Shown here piece after piece: positions 24,336 through 34,758 of a DNA stretch of 64,000 nt; within the stretch, counting starts at the first letter, position 1; the number at the start of each line of letters is the position of its first letter. The position numbers were made by a program, and so were the translations under genes. The DNA comes from Arabidopsis thaliana (Eukaryota > Streptophyta > Magnoliopsida > Brassicales > Brassicaceae), in NCBI RefSeq assembly GCF_000001735.4, contig NC_003071.7:13075151-13139150 (forward strand), in the 5' to 3' direction. The notes beneath the pieces are model-generated. The model ran no database searches, was not told the DNA's origin, and saw only the letters and a program-made list of their open reading frames with translations.

Positions 24336-26221
24336 TTAAATAACGGAAGATGGAAATGCAATGAGAGGGAACTTTCGGCAAACATCGAGACCAAAAGCTT
24401 CAGTTAGATCAGGTTGATCCCCATTTGGTCCAGCCTCGGCCCTCCAGTCAAATCGGCCTACAAGGTTGGCCACTGTCACCTCTACCAAACCCAAAGCAAG
24501 ATTTATCCCTGGACAAATCCTTCTCCCTGATCCGAATGGGATGAAGTTTAAATCTTTTCCATGATAATCCAAAGTTGAATCTAAATGTCTTTCTGGTTTG
24601 AATTCTTCTGCATCCGGTCCCCATATCGCGGGGTCTCTTTGGATGGCCCAAGCATTGATTATCACCTACACATGTTTCAAATACAAGTTTAGCCAAATCA
24701 TTTTTTCTATATATTGGAATATATGATGTAGCTAACGTACACCATGTTTTAAGAATTTGATTTGATAGAAATTAGTTTACCTCGGTTCCTGCGGCTATGT
24801 TATATCCCTTTACTTTGACATCTTCACTTAATAATCTGGGAAGTATTAGTGGAAGAGGAGGATGCACCCGAAACACCTCTTTAATCACGGCTTTCAAGTA
24901 TTTCATATTTTCAACATCTTTTTCTTTTATGTATGAACCATGTGGCCTAATGGTTGACCGAATCTCGTCTTGGAGTTTCTTCATAACATTTGGATTTCTG
25001 ATCAGCTCCGTCATTATCCATTCTAGTAGAGTTGAACTTGTTGACGTCCCTCCTATAAACATATCCTGATATATATATGAAGTAGACATTTTACATGTCA
25101 TTAGTCCAAAATAAAAATGTTGCATTAATTTGTTAGAATTATTAATGAATTGGTTTATAAATGATCATACCAATATCATGAATTTGATGTCGTCTCTTTG
25201 AGCTTGGAATCCAATACTCTTCTCGCTTTCGATTGATAACAGTATATCGACAAAGTCCTCTTTATGATTACCTGCCTCTAAATGTTCTTGCACCACTTTG
25301 TCCATAAGATCGCTAAACCCTTGACTTACTTCCTTTATTCTAGCATTGAAACCGTTGATCCTGTCTATCCATGCCAAAGCCGGGACATAGTCCCCGATTG
25401 GGAACTCGCCTAAAAGCTCCATGATCTGCCTCACTCGCTTCTTGAGATCCCTTGCGGTTTCGTCCTCACTATGTTTTCTTCCCAAGGCAATTCTACTCGT
25501 AACATCGCTTGGGAGAGTAACAAAGAGTTCGCTCAGATTTTCTGACGAAGAAGAAGAACTTGCTTTCTCCAGCTTCTTGATCATTTCATTTAGCTCTTCT
25601 TCTCTTATCTTCTCAAAGGACGCAACCATTTTGTTCGTGAGCAGATTGAGAATGCATACACTCTTCATCCAAGACCAGAGAAAAAAAACATTATTAGTTG
25701 ATTAAAGGATATACAAAAGTATTAGAATTAGTTAGTTCATGTGTGGGTGCAAGTTTCCGACGAAAATTTTATAAAAAGATAATAAATATACATATAAGTT
25801 AGAGAAGAACTAAAGAGTGCTAGTAATGAAATACCTTCATCTGTCTCCAATATTCTCCATAGGGACCAAACACCACATCACGCCCCCCATTCATAAGCCC
25901 ATGAACGGCTTTTGATCTCGGGCGGTTGGCAAACTTAAGATCGTGTGTTTTCAATACCTCTTGAGCTGCTTCCCCGGAGGATACTACGAGTATGGGGACA
26001 CGGCCAAAATGAAGGAGCATGAGTGGTCCGTACCGAAGGCTTAGGGAATGGAGGGAACGGTGAGGGTGGAGGCTAAGCTGGTGGAGGTTACCAATCAACG
26101 GAAGCCTCCATGGAGATGGTGGTAAGTTCACTTTGTTGGCGGTTCGTTTGAGGAATTGTTTAAGCAAGAAAAGGGTAATGAGGGTCGTTAAGCACAAAGA
26201 GACCATCAATATCATCTCCAT
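24336..26221 (-). CDS. CYP71A12: Cytochrome P450 CYP71A12 (indole-3-acetaldoxime dehydratase)
   Basis: Four exons: 26221-25835, 25662-25171, 25065-24781 and 24665-24336, giving 497 residues. An N-terminal membrane anchor ([14 protein letters not shown]) is followed by the Pro-rich hinge [16 protein letters not shown]. The I-helix motif is [10 protein letters not shown]. The K-helix ExxR is E356-VF-R359, the PERF-like motif is FKPERH, and the heme signature is [11 protein letters not shown] with Cys439 as thiolate ligand. By established knowledge, CYP71A12 and CYP71A13 convert indole-3-acetaldoxime to indole-3-acetonitrile on the ER, feeding pathogen-induced camalexin and indole-3-carbonyl nitrile metabolism. 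I chose the MEMI start; an in-frame ATG six codons upstream (26239) is also downstream of the TATA box. All introns match CYP71A13. Confidence 0.95.
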
Positions 26222-26285
26222 TTCTTGAATATTGCTCATGTATGAAAGTGTTTGATTTGTGATTTTTAACTCATCTTCTGCATGC

Positions 26286-26293
26286 TATTTATA
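26286..26293 (-). promoter_or_regulatory. TATA box of CYP71A12
   Basis: TATAAATA on the - strand lies 65-72 bases upstream of the chosen ATG. The same element in the same surroundings precedes CYP71A13. The leader would be about 20-40 nt. Confidence 0.7.
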
Positions 26294-26660
26294 GGGTTTA
26301 CTGGAACTCATCGTTTTTGTCAACTTGCATGAATGTAGCCCCTATTTAGCTAAATATAATTATGTAGTGTGATTGCATCTTTGTATACGTTGAAAAGTAA
26401 TAATCCTATAATTATTTAGTCTTGGCAACTATATCTAGTCCAGTCTTTTTTGACAACTAGTCTTTGCACTTTGGTCTTTTTGTTATTCATGTTTAAACAG
26501 TTCTATATGATCTCACATGATAGCAGTTATAATTTTGATATTTATTTTTGTTTACTTAGAAAAATAATATAATAACTATAGTTTTTGGAATTAGAGACGT
26601 AATCTTTCTATTTAACAACTCGTATTAGAATATTAAATTCTTAAGTCTTACTAATTGATA

Positions 26661-27209
26661 TCTATATATACATTTTTGCAGCCACTTTGTGAAATAAATC
26701 CTGGAGTTGGGATTTATTTACAGCGGCTGCCACTGGCATTTAATAATTATTTTTGATAATTAGAAAGAAAATCTTCTAATTAAATATTTGACATTTAACA
26801 ATCTTCCCAAAATCTCTCTACCTTAACTACACGATTAATTACTAAAATAAAACTTCCAAAATATTTAATATTATTTAATTACTACAAAATTATCATTTTT
26901 GATATTGCTTTTCTACATGATTATAATCATCAAACCGTAGAGATCTTTGATAGCATTTAATTACTACAAAATTACAAAATATTTAGACAATAATTCATAA
27001 ACATATCATAAATAAGATCAACATTAATAAAATAAATGAGTTTTTTTTAGAGGACGGGTTGGCGGGACGGGTTTGGCAGGACGTTACTTAATAACAATTG
27101 TAAACTATAAAATAAAAACATTTTATAACTATATACAATTTACAAACTTTTATATATATTAATTTAAAAAATAAATTGTACCCGCGGTATACCGCGGGTT
27201 AAAATCTAG
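26661..27209 (+). mobile_element. Non-autonomous Helitron (3' end clear, 5' end tentative)
   Basis: The 3' end shows the Helitron signature. A 9-bp perfect hairpin with a two-base loop (27180-27199, ACCCGCGGT/ACCGCGGGT) lies ten bases before CTAG (27206-27209), and a T follows. A plausible 5' end is TCTATATATAC at 26661, preceded by A, as expected for insertion between A and T. The last ~240 bases match the second copy at 38161-38710 in opposite orientation. There is no coding capacity. It sits about 0.4 kb upstream of the CYP71A12 start. Confidence 0.65.
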
Positions 27210-27438
27210 TATAACATAAACAAGGTTTGTGAATAATTAACCACCCTTTGTAGTTATGAATAAAAATCATCATTTTTTATCAGATTCAGTTTTGCCGCAT
27301 TTGATAATGTAGTAATATTGAATTGGATTGTACTTTTGTTTACCTAGAAAATAGTAATACACTAAGATTGTATAAATTTGACCATTTGATAAAAAATAAA
27401 ACGGAAATTGGAGATTAATGGAATTTTGTATACATTAT

Positions 27439-27910
27439 TTTTAATTATCACTACAGTTTAATTTATAAGTTAGTTATTTTCTGTTACTATAGTTAACGAC
27501 GATGCAATTAATGTCATGTGTATTGTAGTCGTACTTTGACATTTTGACGAAATTTCATAAAATATTCCAAACTTATGTTTCGTAAAGACAAAAACTAACT
27601 CGTGTTTTTAGAAATAATTTTGTACTGAAAATTACCAAAATATCATAAATAGATAAAACATATAGAAGAGATGAATGAATTTGATATTCTTATTATATTT
27701 AATTATCACTACAGTTTAGTTTATAAGTTAGTTATGTTCTGTTACTATAATTTGCAATTAATGTCATCTGTATTGTAGTTGTATTTTGAAATTTCGAGGA
27801 AGTTACAGAAAATATTCCAAAATTATGTTCCAAAACTAACTCGTGTTTTTAGAATATCTTTTACCTGGAAATTACCAAAATATCATAAATAGATAAAACA
27901 TATAGAAGAG
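27439..27910. repeat. Tandem direct duplication, two units of about 215-230 bp
   Basis: Unit 1 (27439-27670) and unit 2 (27697-27910) share long stretches. One is the opening TTTAATTATCACTACAGTTT. Another is the closing TCATAAATAGATAAAACATA. The units differ by small indels and substitutions. They lie in the upstream region of CYP71A12. The corresponding upstream region of CYP71A13 does not obviously carry the pair. Confidence 0.8.
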
Positions 27911-29540
27911 TTATTTTTTGTCAAAATGATTCGGATGATGACACAATATGTATTCCAAAATATCTAAGCCAAATTTATTTTTGCTACGTTCATGTAACTT
28001 TCAGTCGCTTTCATAATAAAATAATTTGATATCAATTAGATGAAAGATGTCACAATAATATTTGCAAATGCAGTGTTAATTATGTTATTCAACAAATCCT
28101 GCAAAAATATAATTACTATATTCTTCTAGCGACGTTATTCATCAAACGTTGAAAATAAGATAAAAATATTTACCGAATGATCAAACAAAGAGACTTTTTT
28201 ATTTTATTTTTGAAAGTCATACTATCGTTACTTTGTCAAACCACGAAAATTTGAGATTGCCGTGCCGTATAATAAGGGTATCATCAAAGTTTGACTTTGA
28301 GTCATAAGTTGTAATTAAACTTAGCATGTATCCATTTAGTATGTAATTATATGTATATACTAAATAATTTCTGTATATTCTCAAATTTTGATTAAGGTTA
28401 TATTGTTTTATTACTTCTTTTTTAAGGGTTATATTGTCTGATTACTTCAAAAAAAAAAAAAGATATTTCGAAATTTAGAAAACATATGAATTAGATTATT
28501 AAACCAATCATGTATAGTATAGGCTAATGCATGTAACCAAACCATTATAATTTCATCGTTGATTTGATTCCATGATTTTTCTCATAAAGCTGCTGATGGA
28601 ACGAATTAATCTTGTCAAATCATTTATTGCGAAGACATTTTAATGTCATTTGTGCATGTGCAGCAAATACCTTCGCAAGGCTGCTGGTAGAACAATAAAT
28701 ATTTTAAAAACTGACTAATTCTCATGAATATAATTTCAAGACGTGGATATAAATTTACAAAACAATTTGTATATGCTACTATATATGTCACTATAAACAC
28801 ATCATATATCTCTTATGTATTATTTTGAGAAGTCATTTGTCAAAATTTGTTGATGTATTTCTCTCATGTTTTCTTAAAAAAGAATGTAACTAAAAACAGT
28901 ATTGTTGGTACAATTTTATCATTAGATCTGAATGTATCATACCAATATAAACAAGAGAAAATATAAATGTCTTAGGGTAGCTAAGCTAACTCGACACATC
29001 GGCAGACGAAAGAACAAGCAGTACGAAAGTCGGTCAATCCCTTAGCAAAATTCAAAGATTATTGATTTGACTATATTTTGATTTTTGTTGTTTTACTATT
29101 CAAGTTTGACCAATAAAAAACTGTTCTACATTTACATTCGTGTTTTCCATAAACTTTACTTTTTAAATGCGGTTTAACTCTTATTGAAATAAATATTACT
29201 TTCATAAAATACTAAGAGAACCACCGTGCGACGTATACGTACATGCTAGTTATTTGTCTATTACTAAACCAAAATATATTTGTGAACCATCTTTTTACTT
29301 TTAGTAGAGTACATATATGTTTTTTATAATATCTTATAACCTTGATTTAGAAGTTTGAATAACCCATTCAATAACTAATTAAGTTGTATTAATTAGTTGA
29401 ATAATCAAAATGTTGACTACTCAAGTTAAGAAGCTTACCCGTTGTTAGATGGGTCAGTCAAACTTGTAATCTAAAGAAGTCCTGTAAATATTCTGAAGAA
29501 CAAATTCTCTTCAACTGTAAAAGACATTTTGGTTATTCGT
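27911..29540. other. Far upstream region of CYP71A12, part of the duplicated block
   Basis: No gene is visible. Several segments align by eye with 37400-39620 upstream of CYP71A13. Examples are CAAATCCTGCAAAA near 28095 versus TAAATCCTGCAAAA near 37527, and TTATTTGTCTATTA near 29250 versus 39255. Five W-box-like TTGAC[CT] sites occur at 28291, 29067, 29106, 29413 and 29456 (the last on the - strand). Confidence 0.45.
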
Positions 29541-29980
29541 TTTATGAGAAGGTTCAGTCTCTTTTCCAAGACTATCAAGTATTAGTGGAATTTAATCTCT
29601 CTCAAATCAAGCTCCTGATAATACTATTCGTCTTTACTTTATAAGAGTTGTGGCCTTGTGGGACCTTTGGCTATCACACTCCTAAGTAATTTTCCGTAAA
29701 TCTTAGTTTTGTTGCATCTAGATGAAAGGATGAACGAGGTAGCTAAAATGTGTCTTATTCTATATGACTCAAGAAAAAAAAAGAATGATGTGTATAGCTT
29801 CTAGAGATTTTGGCAAAGAGGAAACATGTAGATTATGCAATGCCATGTTGCCAACAAATTCTTATAATCTGGACATGCATATTATACACCCTATCCAAAA
29901 TCCGTATCCTACTGTAGATTTATTTATTTCTTGTCTTACGATTTAGAGTTTACACCGAGACTCAGTATAAATAAAGTAAA
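29541..29980 (+). pseudogene. Decayed PTI1-like kinase fragment
   Basis: This fragment aligns with the second kinase from about 22283 to 22810, covering part of exon 4, intron 4, exon 5, intron 5 and the start of exon 6. Landmarks are GAAGGTTCAGTC, CAAGCTCCTGATAAT, GGACCTTTGGCTATCACACTCC and ACACCGAGACTCAGT. Introns are retained, so it arose by DNA duplication rather than retroposition. The segment encoding the HRD catalytic loop is deleted, and there are frameshifts and stops throughout. It occupies the position relative to CYP71A13 that the intact kinase occupies relative to CYP71A12. Confidence 0.88.
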
Positions 29981-29987
29981 CTACATA

Positions 29988-30082
29988 ATTAGAGCACAAA
30001 TCGGGATCGCACCGAATTGTTTCACGTTGTCTCTAACAGACCGGCAGTCCCGTGCTGAACATTCCATTAGAGCACAAATCGG
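29988..30082. repeat. 17-bp direct repeat pair
   Basis: ATTAGAGCACAAATCGG occurs at 29988-30004 and 30066-30082. The first copy lies directly next to the end of the kinase relic. It may be the footprint of an insertion or a small duplication at the junction. Confidence 0.7.
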
Positions 30083-30169
30083 TTAGGACACATAACAATT
30101 TCTTAGTCATTGAAACCGAAACAAGGAAAATTCTCAAAAAGAAGGGTAATGCAGGAATAGTGCTCTTGT

Positions 30170-30547
30170 TGTAATTCTCACCATAGACTCTCTGTTTTGC
30201 TCACAACCTCTGTTTTTGTTCTTGTTAAAACAGAAAGTACAAGAACACGTTTAAACACTTTAATGTCTACATTGTTAATAAACTTGGATACCTTACACAA
30301 CACAAAGACACACATACATATACTACTTGACACTATTGCCCACTTGCACTTAGACCTAATCATACTCTTACTTAGACTATACTCCTATGTTCTAGGCACT
30401 CTTACACAAGCCTCCTACTTGTGTTGGAACTCTAACAACACTTGCAACTACTCTTACCTAGACTTGACTAACTTAAACAACACTTTACTCATTTGGGCCT
30501 AACATAACAATTAGCCCAAGTACTTATTACAAACAACAAGCCCAACA
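30170..30547 (-). mobile_element. Candidate LTR remnant (copia-like)
   Basis: On the - strand this 378-base segment begins TGTTGGGCTTG and ends AATTACA, giving the TG..CA ends of an LTR. It has the low-complexity, promoter-like composition typical of plant copia LTRs. No protein-coding retroelement domain, clear primer-binding site or target-site duplication was found. It could be a truncated or solo LTR, or not an LTR at all. Confidence 0.35.
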
Positions 30548-30745
30548 TCTTTATTGACTTGTTCTTCTCCTCCTTTGTAGCTGGCCTCTTCACGACTTCT
30601 TCTTCTTCGTTTCACTTTGCTATGATCTTCTTCTCATGGATTCTTCTTCTTCTTTTGCAGATTCAATCAAGGATTCAATAAGACTGGACCAAGATCCACA
30701 TACAAAGATAATAGGCTAGACCCAACAAAAAGCCCACTTAAGAGT

Positions 30746-30895
30746 ATGCCCACTTTTGAAGGAACTGAGACTAGGAAGAGGAAGAGGAGATGGATCGGCG
30801 CTCTGTCGAATATTTTGCCGAGAACAGGCTCCAAGACGGCAAGGTTTCTCGTGATAGAGAACGCTACCAAGGAGGTTCACCAACACATTCTCTAA
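30746..30895 (+). CDS. Unrecognised 49-residue ORF
   Basis: The ORF starts MPTFEGTETRKRKRRWIGAL and is basic near its N-terminus. It lies downstream of the LTR-like segment and is surrounded by non-coding sequence. No family is recognised. It could be a gene fragment brought in with a transposon, or chance. Confidence 0.2.
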   Translation: MPTFEGTETRKRKRRWIGALSNILPRTGSKTARFLVIENATKEVHQHIL

Positions 30896-31980
30896 CATCG
30901 ATTTGATTCTACTATTTTAAAATAAATTTTTGACTTTACACAGTCAACAGTTTAGTTGAAAATTAACATGAAATTTTAGTTTGCACAATCGCAGAAGTCT
31001 AGTTTACGACATGAATATACACCAATTGTGACGTCAATACAAGCTATCACCAACCTTGTTTATACTATTCTTGCAAATGGCCATGAGTACAAAAGTCTAC
31101 GAGAGGGCTCACAAATTTTTTAACCAAACAAAGATGGTGGGGCGACGAAAAAAATGATGGAAAAGAAATATTTTATGCAAAAATCACTTATGTTTCTACA
31201 TTTAGGCAATACTTAATTAGTGTAATGAAACAAAATGAGACATTTTCCTAGAAAGCTACGTAAAAAAAAAGTTTATTAAATTAATCCTCTCTTCTTCTAA
31301 TTTTGTCCCAACCAAGTCAGAATTCATAAGTTCACTTCCACCAACAAGCTTCTAGTCCAATTGAATCAAAACCGAGTCTAAAATTAAAGAGTTATTGAAC
31401 CGGAGTCGAACCATAAACTAAAGTAAACTTTTTTACTTGGTTTGCCTTAAACGTGATTATCATAAGGTGATCCACATGTATATTTAAATAAGCATTGACT
31501 CAATGCTCCATAAGATATTATTCGAATTATAGTCGCCAACATAGTAGAAAGACTATGACAGAAGCTTTAGGGTTTTATGCTCTAAAAGTATTCCTCCAAA
31601 AGCTTGTTGTAGAGTATAAAATGAGGTCATTATTATTCACACTCACGTATGGTAATGGAACAAATCTATGTAGATGTCGTATATAGAGATAGAGAGCAAG
31701 AAGGCGCATGGCAAGGTAACGTAAGAGTGTGCATGAACTGTTCCCACCACGTGTGAAACGTGAGTTGCGACTAACTTCCATGAGGTTGGCTCACGTGCGG
31801 GCTATGACGTGCCACGTTGTACAAATTTGTGGTCATAACCGTTGCCATGTCACACTTGCATTCTCTTTGCTTTTCACAAAGGGCAAAAAAACCAAAAGAC
31901 TTTGTAGATAGAGTCATAGAGAGAAACAAAAGGAATATTTTTTTTTTCTTTTTGGTATTTCACTTGTCGTTTTATGTATC
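30896..31980. other. Spacer and distal promoter region of the IMA3 gene
   Basis: No coding signal is convincing. At 31748-31818 there is a dense group of ACGT-core sites: CACGTG at 31748-31753 and 31792-31797, ACGTG at 31807 and CACGTT at 31813. This is the only such cluster I saw in the window. Confidence 0.5.
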
Positions 31981-31983
31981 TAA

Positions 31984-32227
31984 GAGCATCCTCAATGGTA
32001 GTTTTTAAACCTAAGTCTTTTAATCAAAATTAAAGTATAAATATAGATAAATAATATTTTTTATTATGGATCTCTTAAATTTAGTGAAACCAAAACCAAT
32101 TATCTCTTAACTAAGAGATAATTTGCCTAGGTTTCATCAAAGTTAAGAGACTTATGAATATTTAAATCATATAATTTGTTTATTCTTTGTTAAGAAACTT
32201 GTTTAAAACCCCCCATTAAAGATGCTC
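31984..32227. mobile_element. MITE (PIF/Harbinger-like)
   Basis: A 244-base non-coding element has inverted ends GAGCATCC (left) and GATGCTC (right), flanked by the 3-bp direct repeat TAA (31981-31983 and 32228-32230). An internal palindrome (AATTATCTCTTA/TAAGAGATAATT, around 32097-32125) adds secondary structure. The size, TAA target repeat and AT-rich interior fit a Harbinger-type MITE. It lies between the G-box cluster and the IMA3 core promoter. Confidence 0.65.
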
Positions 32228-32693
32228 TAATTAAGCATGTTGATTATCAATTCAATGTGGTACCTTTGATTATGCATAAAACTATGTATCTTCTTCTTTT
32301 TTTTTGGATTTGAGAGGAAAACATGCATGTGTGTTTATACATACATATAGACGCACATTGACGTCATATCAAGAAAAATTAAGTCAAGTGTAAAATGTAA
32401 GAAAAAGTAATATAATTTTAAGAGTATTGAGTCAATTTTCGTTCAACTCCATGACACAATGGTTTTGACCTTATAGATTTATTTTTTCTTAAAAGAAAAT
32501 ATATTACTGCAGATCTGATGATAAATTTCTAAACCGTAAACTTTATACATTTTCATTTCATAGCTCGAGACTGTAAATAGAGTATATATATAGTCTATAC
32601 AATAGCTATCAGATTTTTTCTTTTAAGTTCCTGATTTATTCATACTTTTTCATATAACGATTCCTAAACTTAGATTCAACATCACTGAGAACT

Positions 32694-32701
32694 TCACGTG
32701 A
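32694..32701. promoter_or_regulatory. Palindromic G-box upstream of IMA3
   Basis: TCACGTGA is a perfect palindromic G-box about 220 bases upstream of the IMA3 start codon and 125 bases upstream of its likely TATA box. Subgroup IVc bHLH factors that activate the iron-deficiency response bind such elements; occupancy here is inferred. Confidence 0.55.
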
Positions 32702-32825
32702 GAATAAATATTTATTTTCTTTTCTCACTATATAAATAATTATTTTCTACAACTTTTAATATTAACCTTACAAAAAAGCGTGTGCTGTTGATTATTCTTG
32801 AGAATCTAGGTATACCTGAAAATGC

Positions 32826-32832
32826 TATAAAT
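32826..32832 (+). promoter_or_regulatory. TATA box of IMA3
   Basis: TATAAAT lies 86-92 bases upstream of the IMA3 ATG. It predicts transcription from about 32857 and a leader of roughly 60 nt. A second TATA-like run at 32729-32738 is further away. Confidence 0.5.
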
Positions 32833-32917
32833 TCAGAGGCAGTACATGAGCTCTATAACTGCAACCAACACCAAAAATCTTCTACTAAATCAGAAACACA
32901 CAAAACCCTAGTTAAAA

Positions 32918-33061
32918 ATGGCAGTGGTGAGTCACAACAACGCAGAAGGCAGGCTATACGAATCAACTCAGACTTGGCCAATTGCTTACTTACAAATTGG
33001 TGGCCAAGAGAACGGAGGAGACGATGACGACGATGACTGTGACGTTGCACCGGCGGCTTGA
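32918..33061 (+). CDS. IMA3: IRON MAN / FE-uptake-inducing peptide IMA3 (FEP1)
   Basis: This is a 47-codon gene starting MAVVSHNNAEGRLYESTQTW and ending GGDDDDDDCDVAPAA. The C-terminal block of Gly, six Asp, Cys-Asp and a terminal APAA is the diagnostic consensus of the IMA/FEP family. In the family, this C-terminus binds the BRUTUS-type E3 ligases and the Asp run is linked to iron binding. The peptides spare bHLH IVc factors from degradation and so switch on root iron uptake; they move in phloem as a systemic iron signal. There is no signal peptide. A longer ORF in another frame (32782-33027) overlaps it and hides it. The ATG context AAAAATGGC is good. I recognise it as At2g30766. Confidence 0.95.
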   Translation: MAVVSHNNAEGRLYESTQTWPIAYLQIGGQENGGDDDDDDCDVAPAA

Positions 33062-34758
33062 TCATTTGCATATTATCGTATGCTACTATAAACTTAAAAT
33101 AACAGTCATTTAATTAAGTAGTAATTGTGCTTCTTGACATAGAACCACACACACACATGTAGCTGAAGTTGTAGATCGTGCCTGTATTTATCCATGTCGC
33201 AAACAGGCTTTTATTACTAGATAAACAACATTTTTGACTTTCGAGTGTTGAGAGACTAGCTAGCTTTAAGTAACAATATAATGTATCGTGTGACTATATT
33301 AATGAAATAATATTACATTATGTACCCAAGATTTGTGGTTATAGTATGATCAACACTATATAATTCTCATATCCATTTATCTTTCTTTTGGCTTTTTTGT
33401 TTTCCTTTTTCGAATTATATTAGCTGGAAATTTTAAATTTTGTACAGACACATTGTTTGTTCTCATCTTCCTTTGCTCAGCCTTTTGTGGTCTCTACCGC
33501 TTAGGACCACTTACTGCAAATCTAGAAAATTAAAATATATGACTAGCTAAAATGTGAGGTATATTGAGAAGTGAGTTCTTAAAACTACTTGGACTTGTCT
33601 ACTTAGAATTTGAGACATTATAAGTACAATTGATGTTAATCTAAAAGTGTAGAACATTGTTAATTTCTTGAACAGCTGTTAGCCAACAATGACGGACGAT
33701 ACGATCATTGATCGAAGAGGCGATTTTGTTTCACATCGATCAGTGGATCTCTTGGCGAAGTACATGACCAACCACCAGATGATCAGAAGCATTCAACACC
33801 TCTCTATTTATCCCAATTTGTAAGTACATATATGTATGATAGTATGTATGTATGTATATATTATGAGTACATATACATTAGAAAATACTATTAACTTTCA
33901 AGTCGTTATAGTAATGGACAATATTATTCGTAATTATCAAAAGCGCTTTTTCATTTTCTATCTGAACCTAATGCCTAGCGAGTTGAAAACATAGCTACCT
34001 AATAGGCTACTACTACACAATCTTGAAGCACAAATAATACAACGAAACGTCCCTTGGGTATGAGATTATTTAGAAGTTTCATAAGATTCTAGTCCTTATT
34101 CAATTGTGCCCATCAAGCACAAAGTACGGAAGCGATAGGAAGGACGTCACAGTCCTGTTTTGATAATCTAATGATCGTAGAAAGCGTTGGGTGCTTTTAA
34201 GTTTTTTCTTTCGCCTAAATATTTTAAGGTCTTTTGTCAGGAATAGAAATATGATAAAGTCTATTGAGTTTGTAAGACCTATGTATATTGGGTCCGGATG
34301 CAATGCTTTTTTACTCATGCGCATTCAATAGAAGAATTTGTTATCAGTGAACGAGTACAATGTCAATATATTTAACAAATTATTTAAAACCTTTTAAATA
34401 TGTGCATAGTTTTTTTTCGTACTCGGATAGAAATTAATAATAACAAAAATTACTGATTTGATAAAATGAATTTCGCTTTGTAAATAAATTATATATAATT
34501 CAAAATCCTCATCGTCGAAAACAATTTTAAAATAAAACAACCAAAGATATTTTCCACAAATTAAATTAATTTTAGTTTTGAATTCAGATATATAACAAAC
34601 AATGATATATAAGAAATATTTCATTAAATAAAAAGATATTCTTAACTGAATTTATTTATTAATTTGGATATACTTATTACCGAAATAAAGGATTGTTTAT
34701 TTCTTACAACTCGTCTTATTAGTGTTGCATAGCATAACAAGGTGAAAGAGAAAACATG
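33062..34758. other. Spacer between IMA3 and CYP71A13
   Basis: This stretch contains the IMA3 3' UTR and AT-rich sequence. One exon-like ORF (33689-33823) is listed separately. From about 34660 the sequence resembles the 3' flank of CYP71A12. Confidence 0.45.
33689..33823 (+). CDS. Unrecognised 44-residue ORF, exon-like
   Basis: The ORF reads MTDDTIIDRRGDFVSHRSVD and ends IQHLSIYPNL. Its composition is clearly more balanced than the AT-rich flanks. It is preceded by an acceptor-like TTCTTGAACAG (33665-33675) and overlaps a consensus GTAAGT donor at 33819. It may be one exon of an unannotated or decayed gene. No family is recognised and no partner exon was found. Confidence 0.3.
   Translation: MTDDTIIDRRGDFVSHRSVDLLAKYMTNHQMIRSIQHLSIYPNL

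Noticed and set aside
32782..33027. 81-codon ORF overlapping IMA3
   Set aside because: Its start lies upstream of the likely TATA box and transcription start, and its sequence matches no family. The embedded frame carries the IMA consensus.
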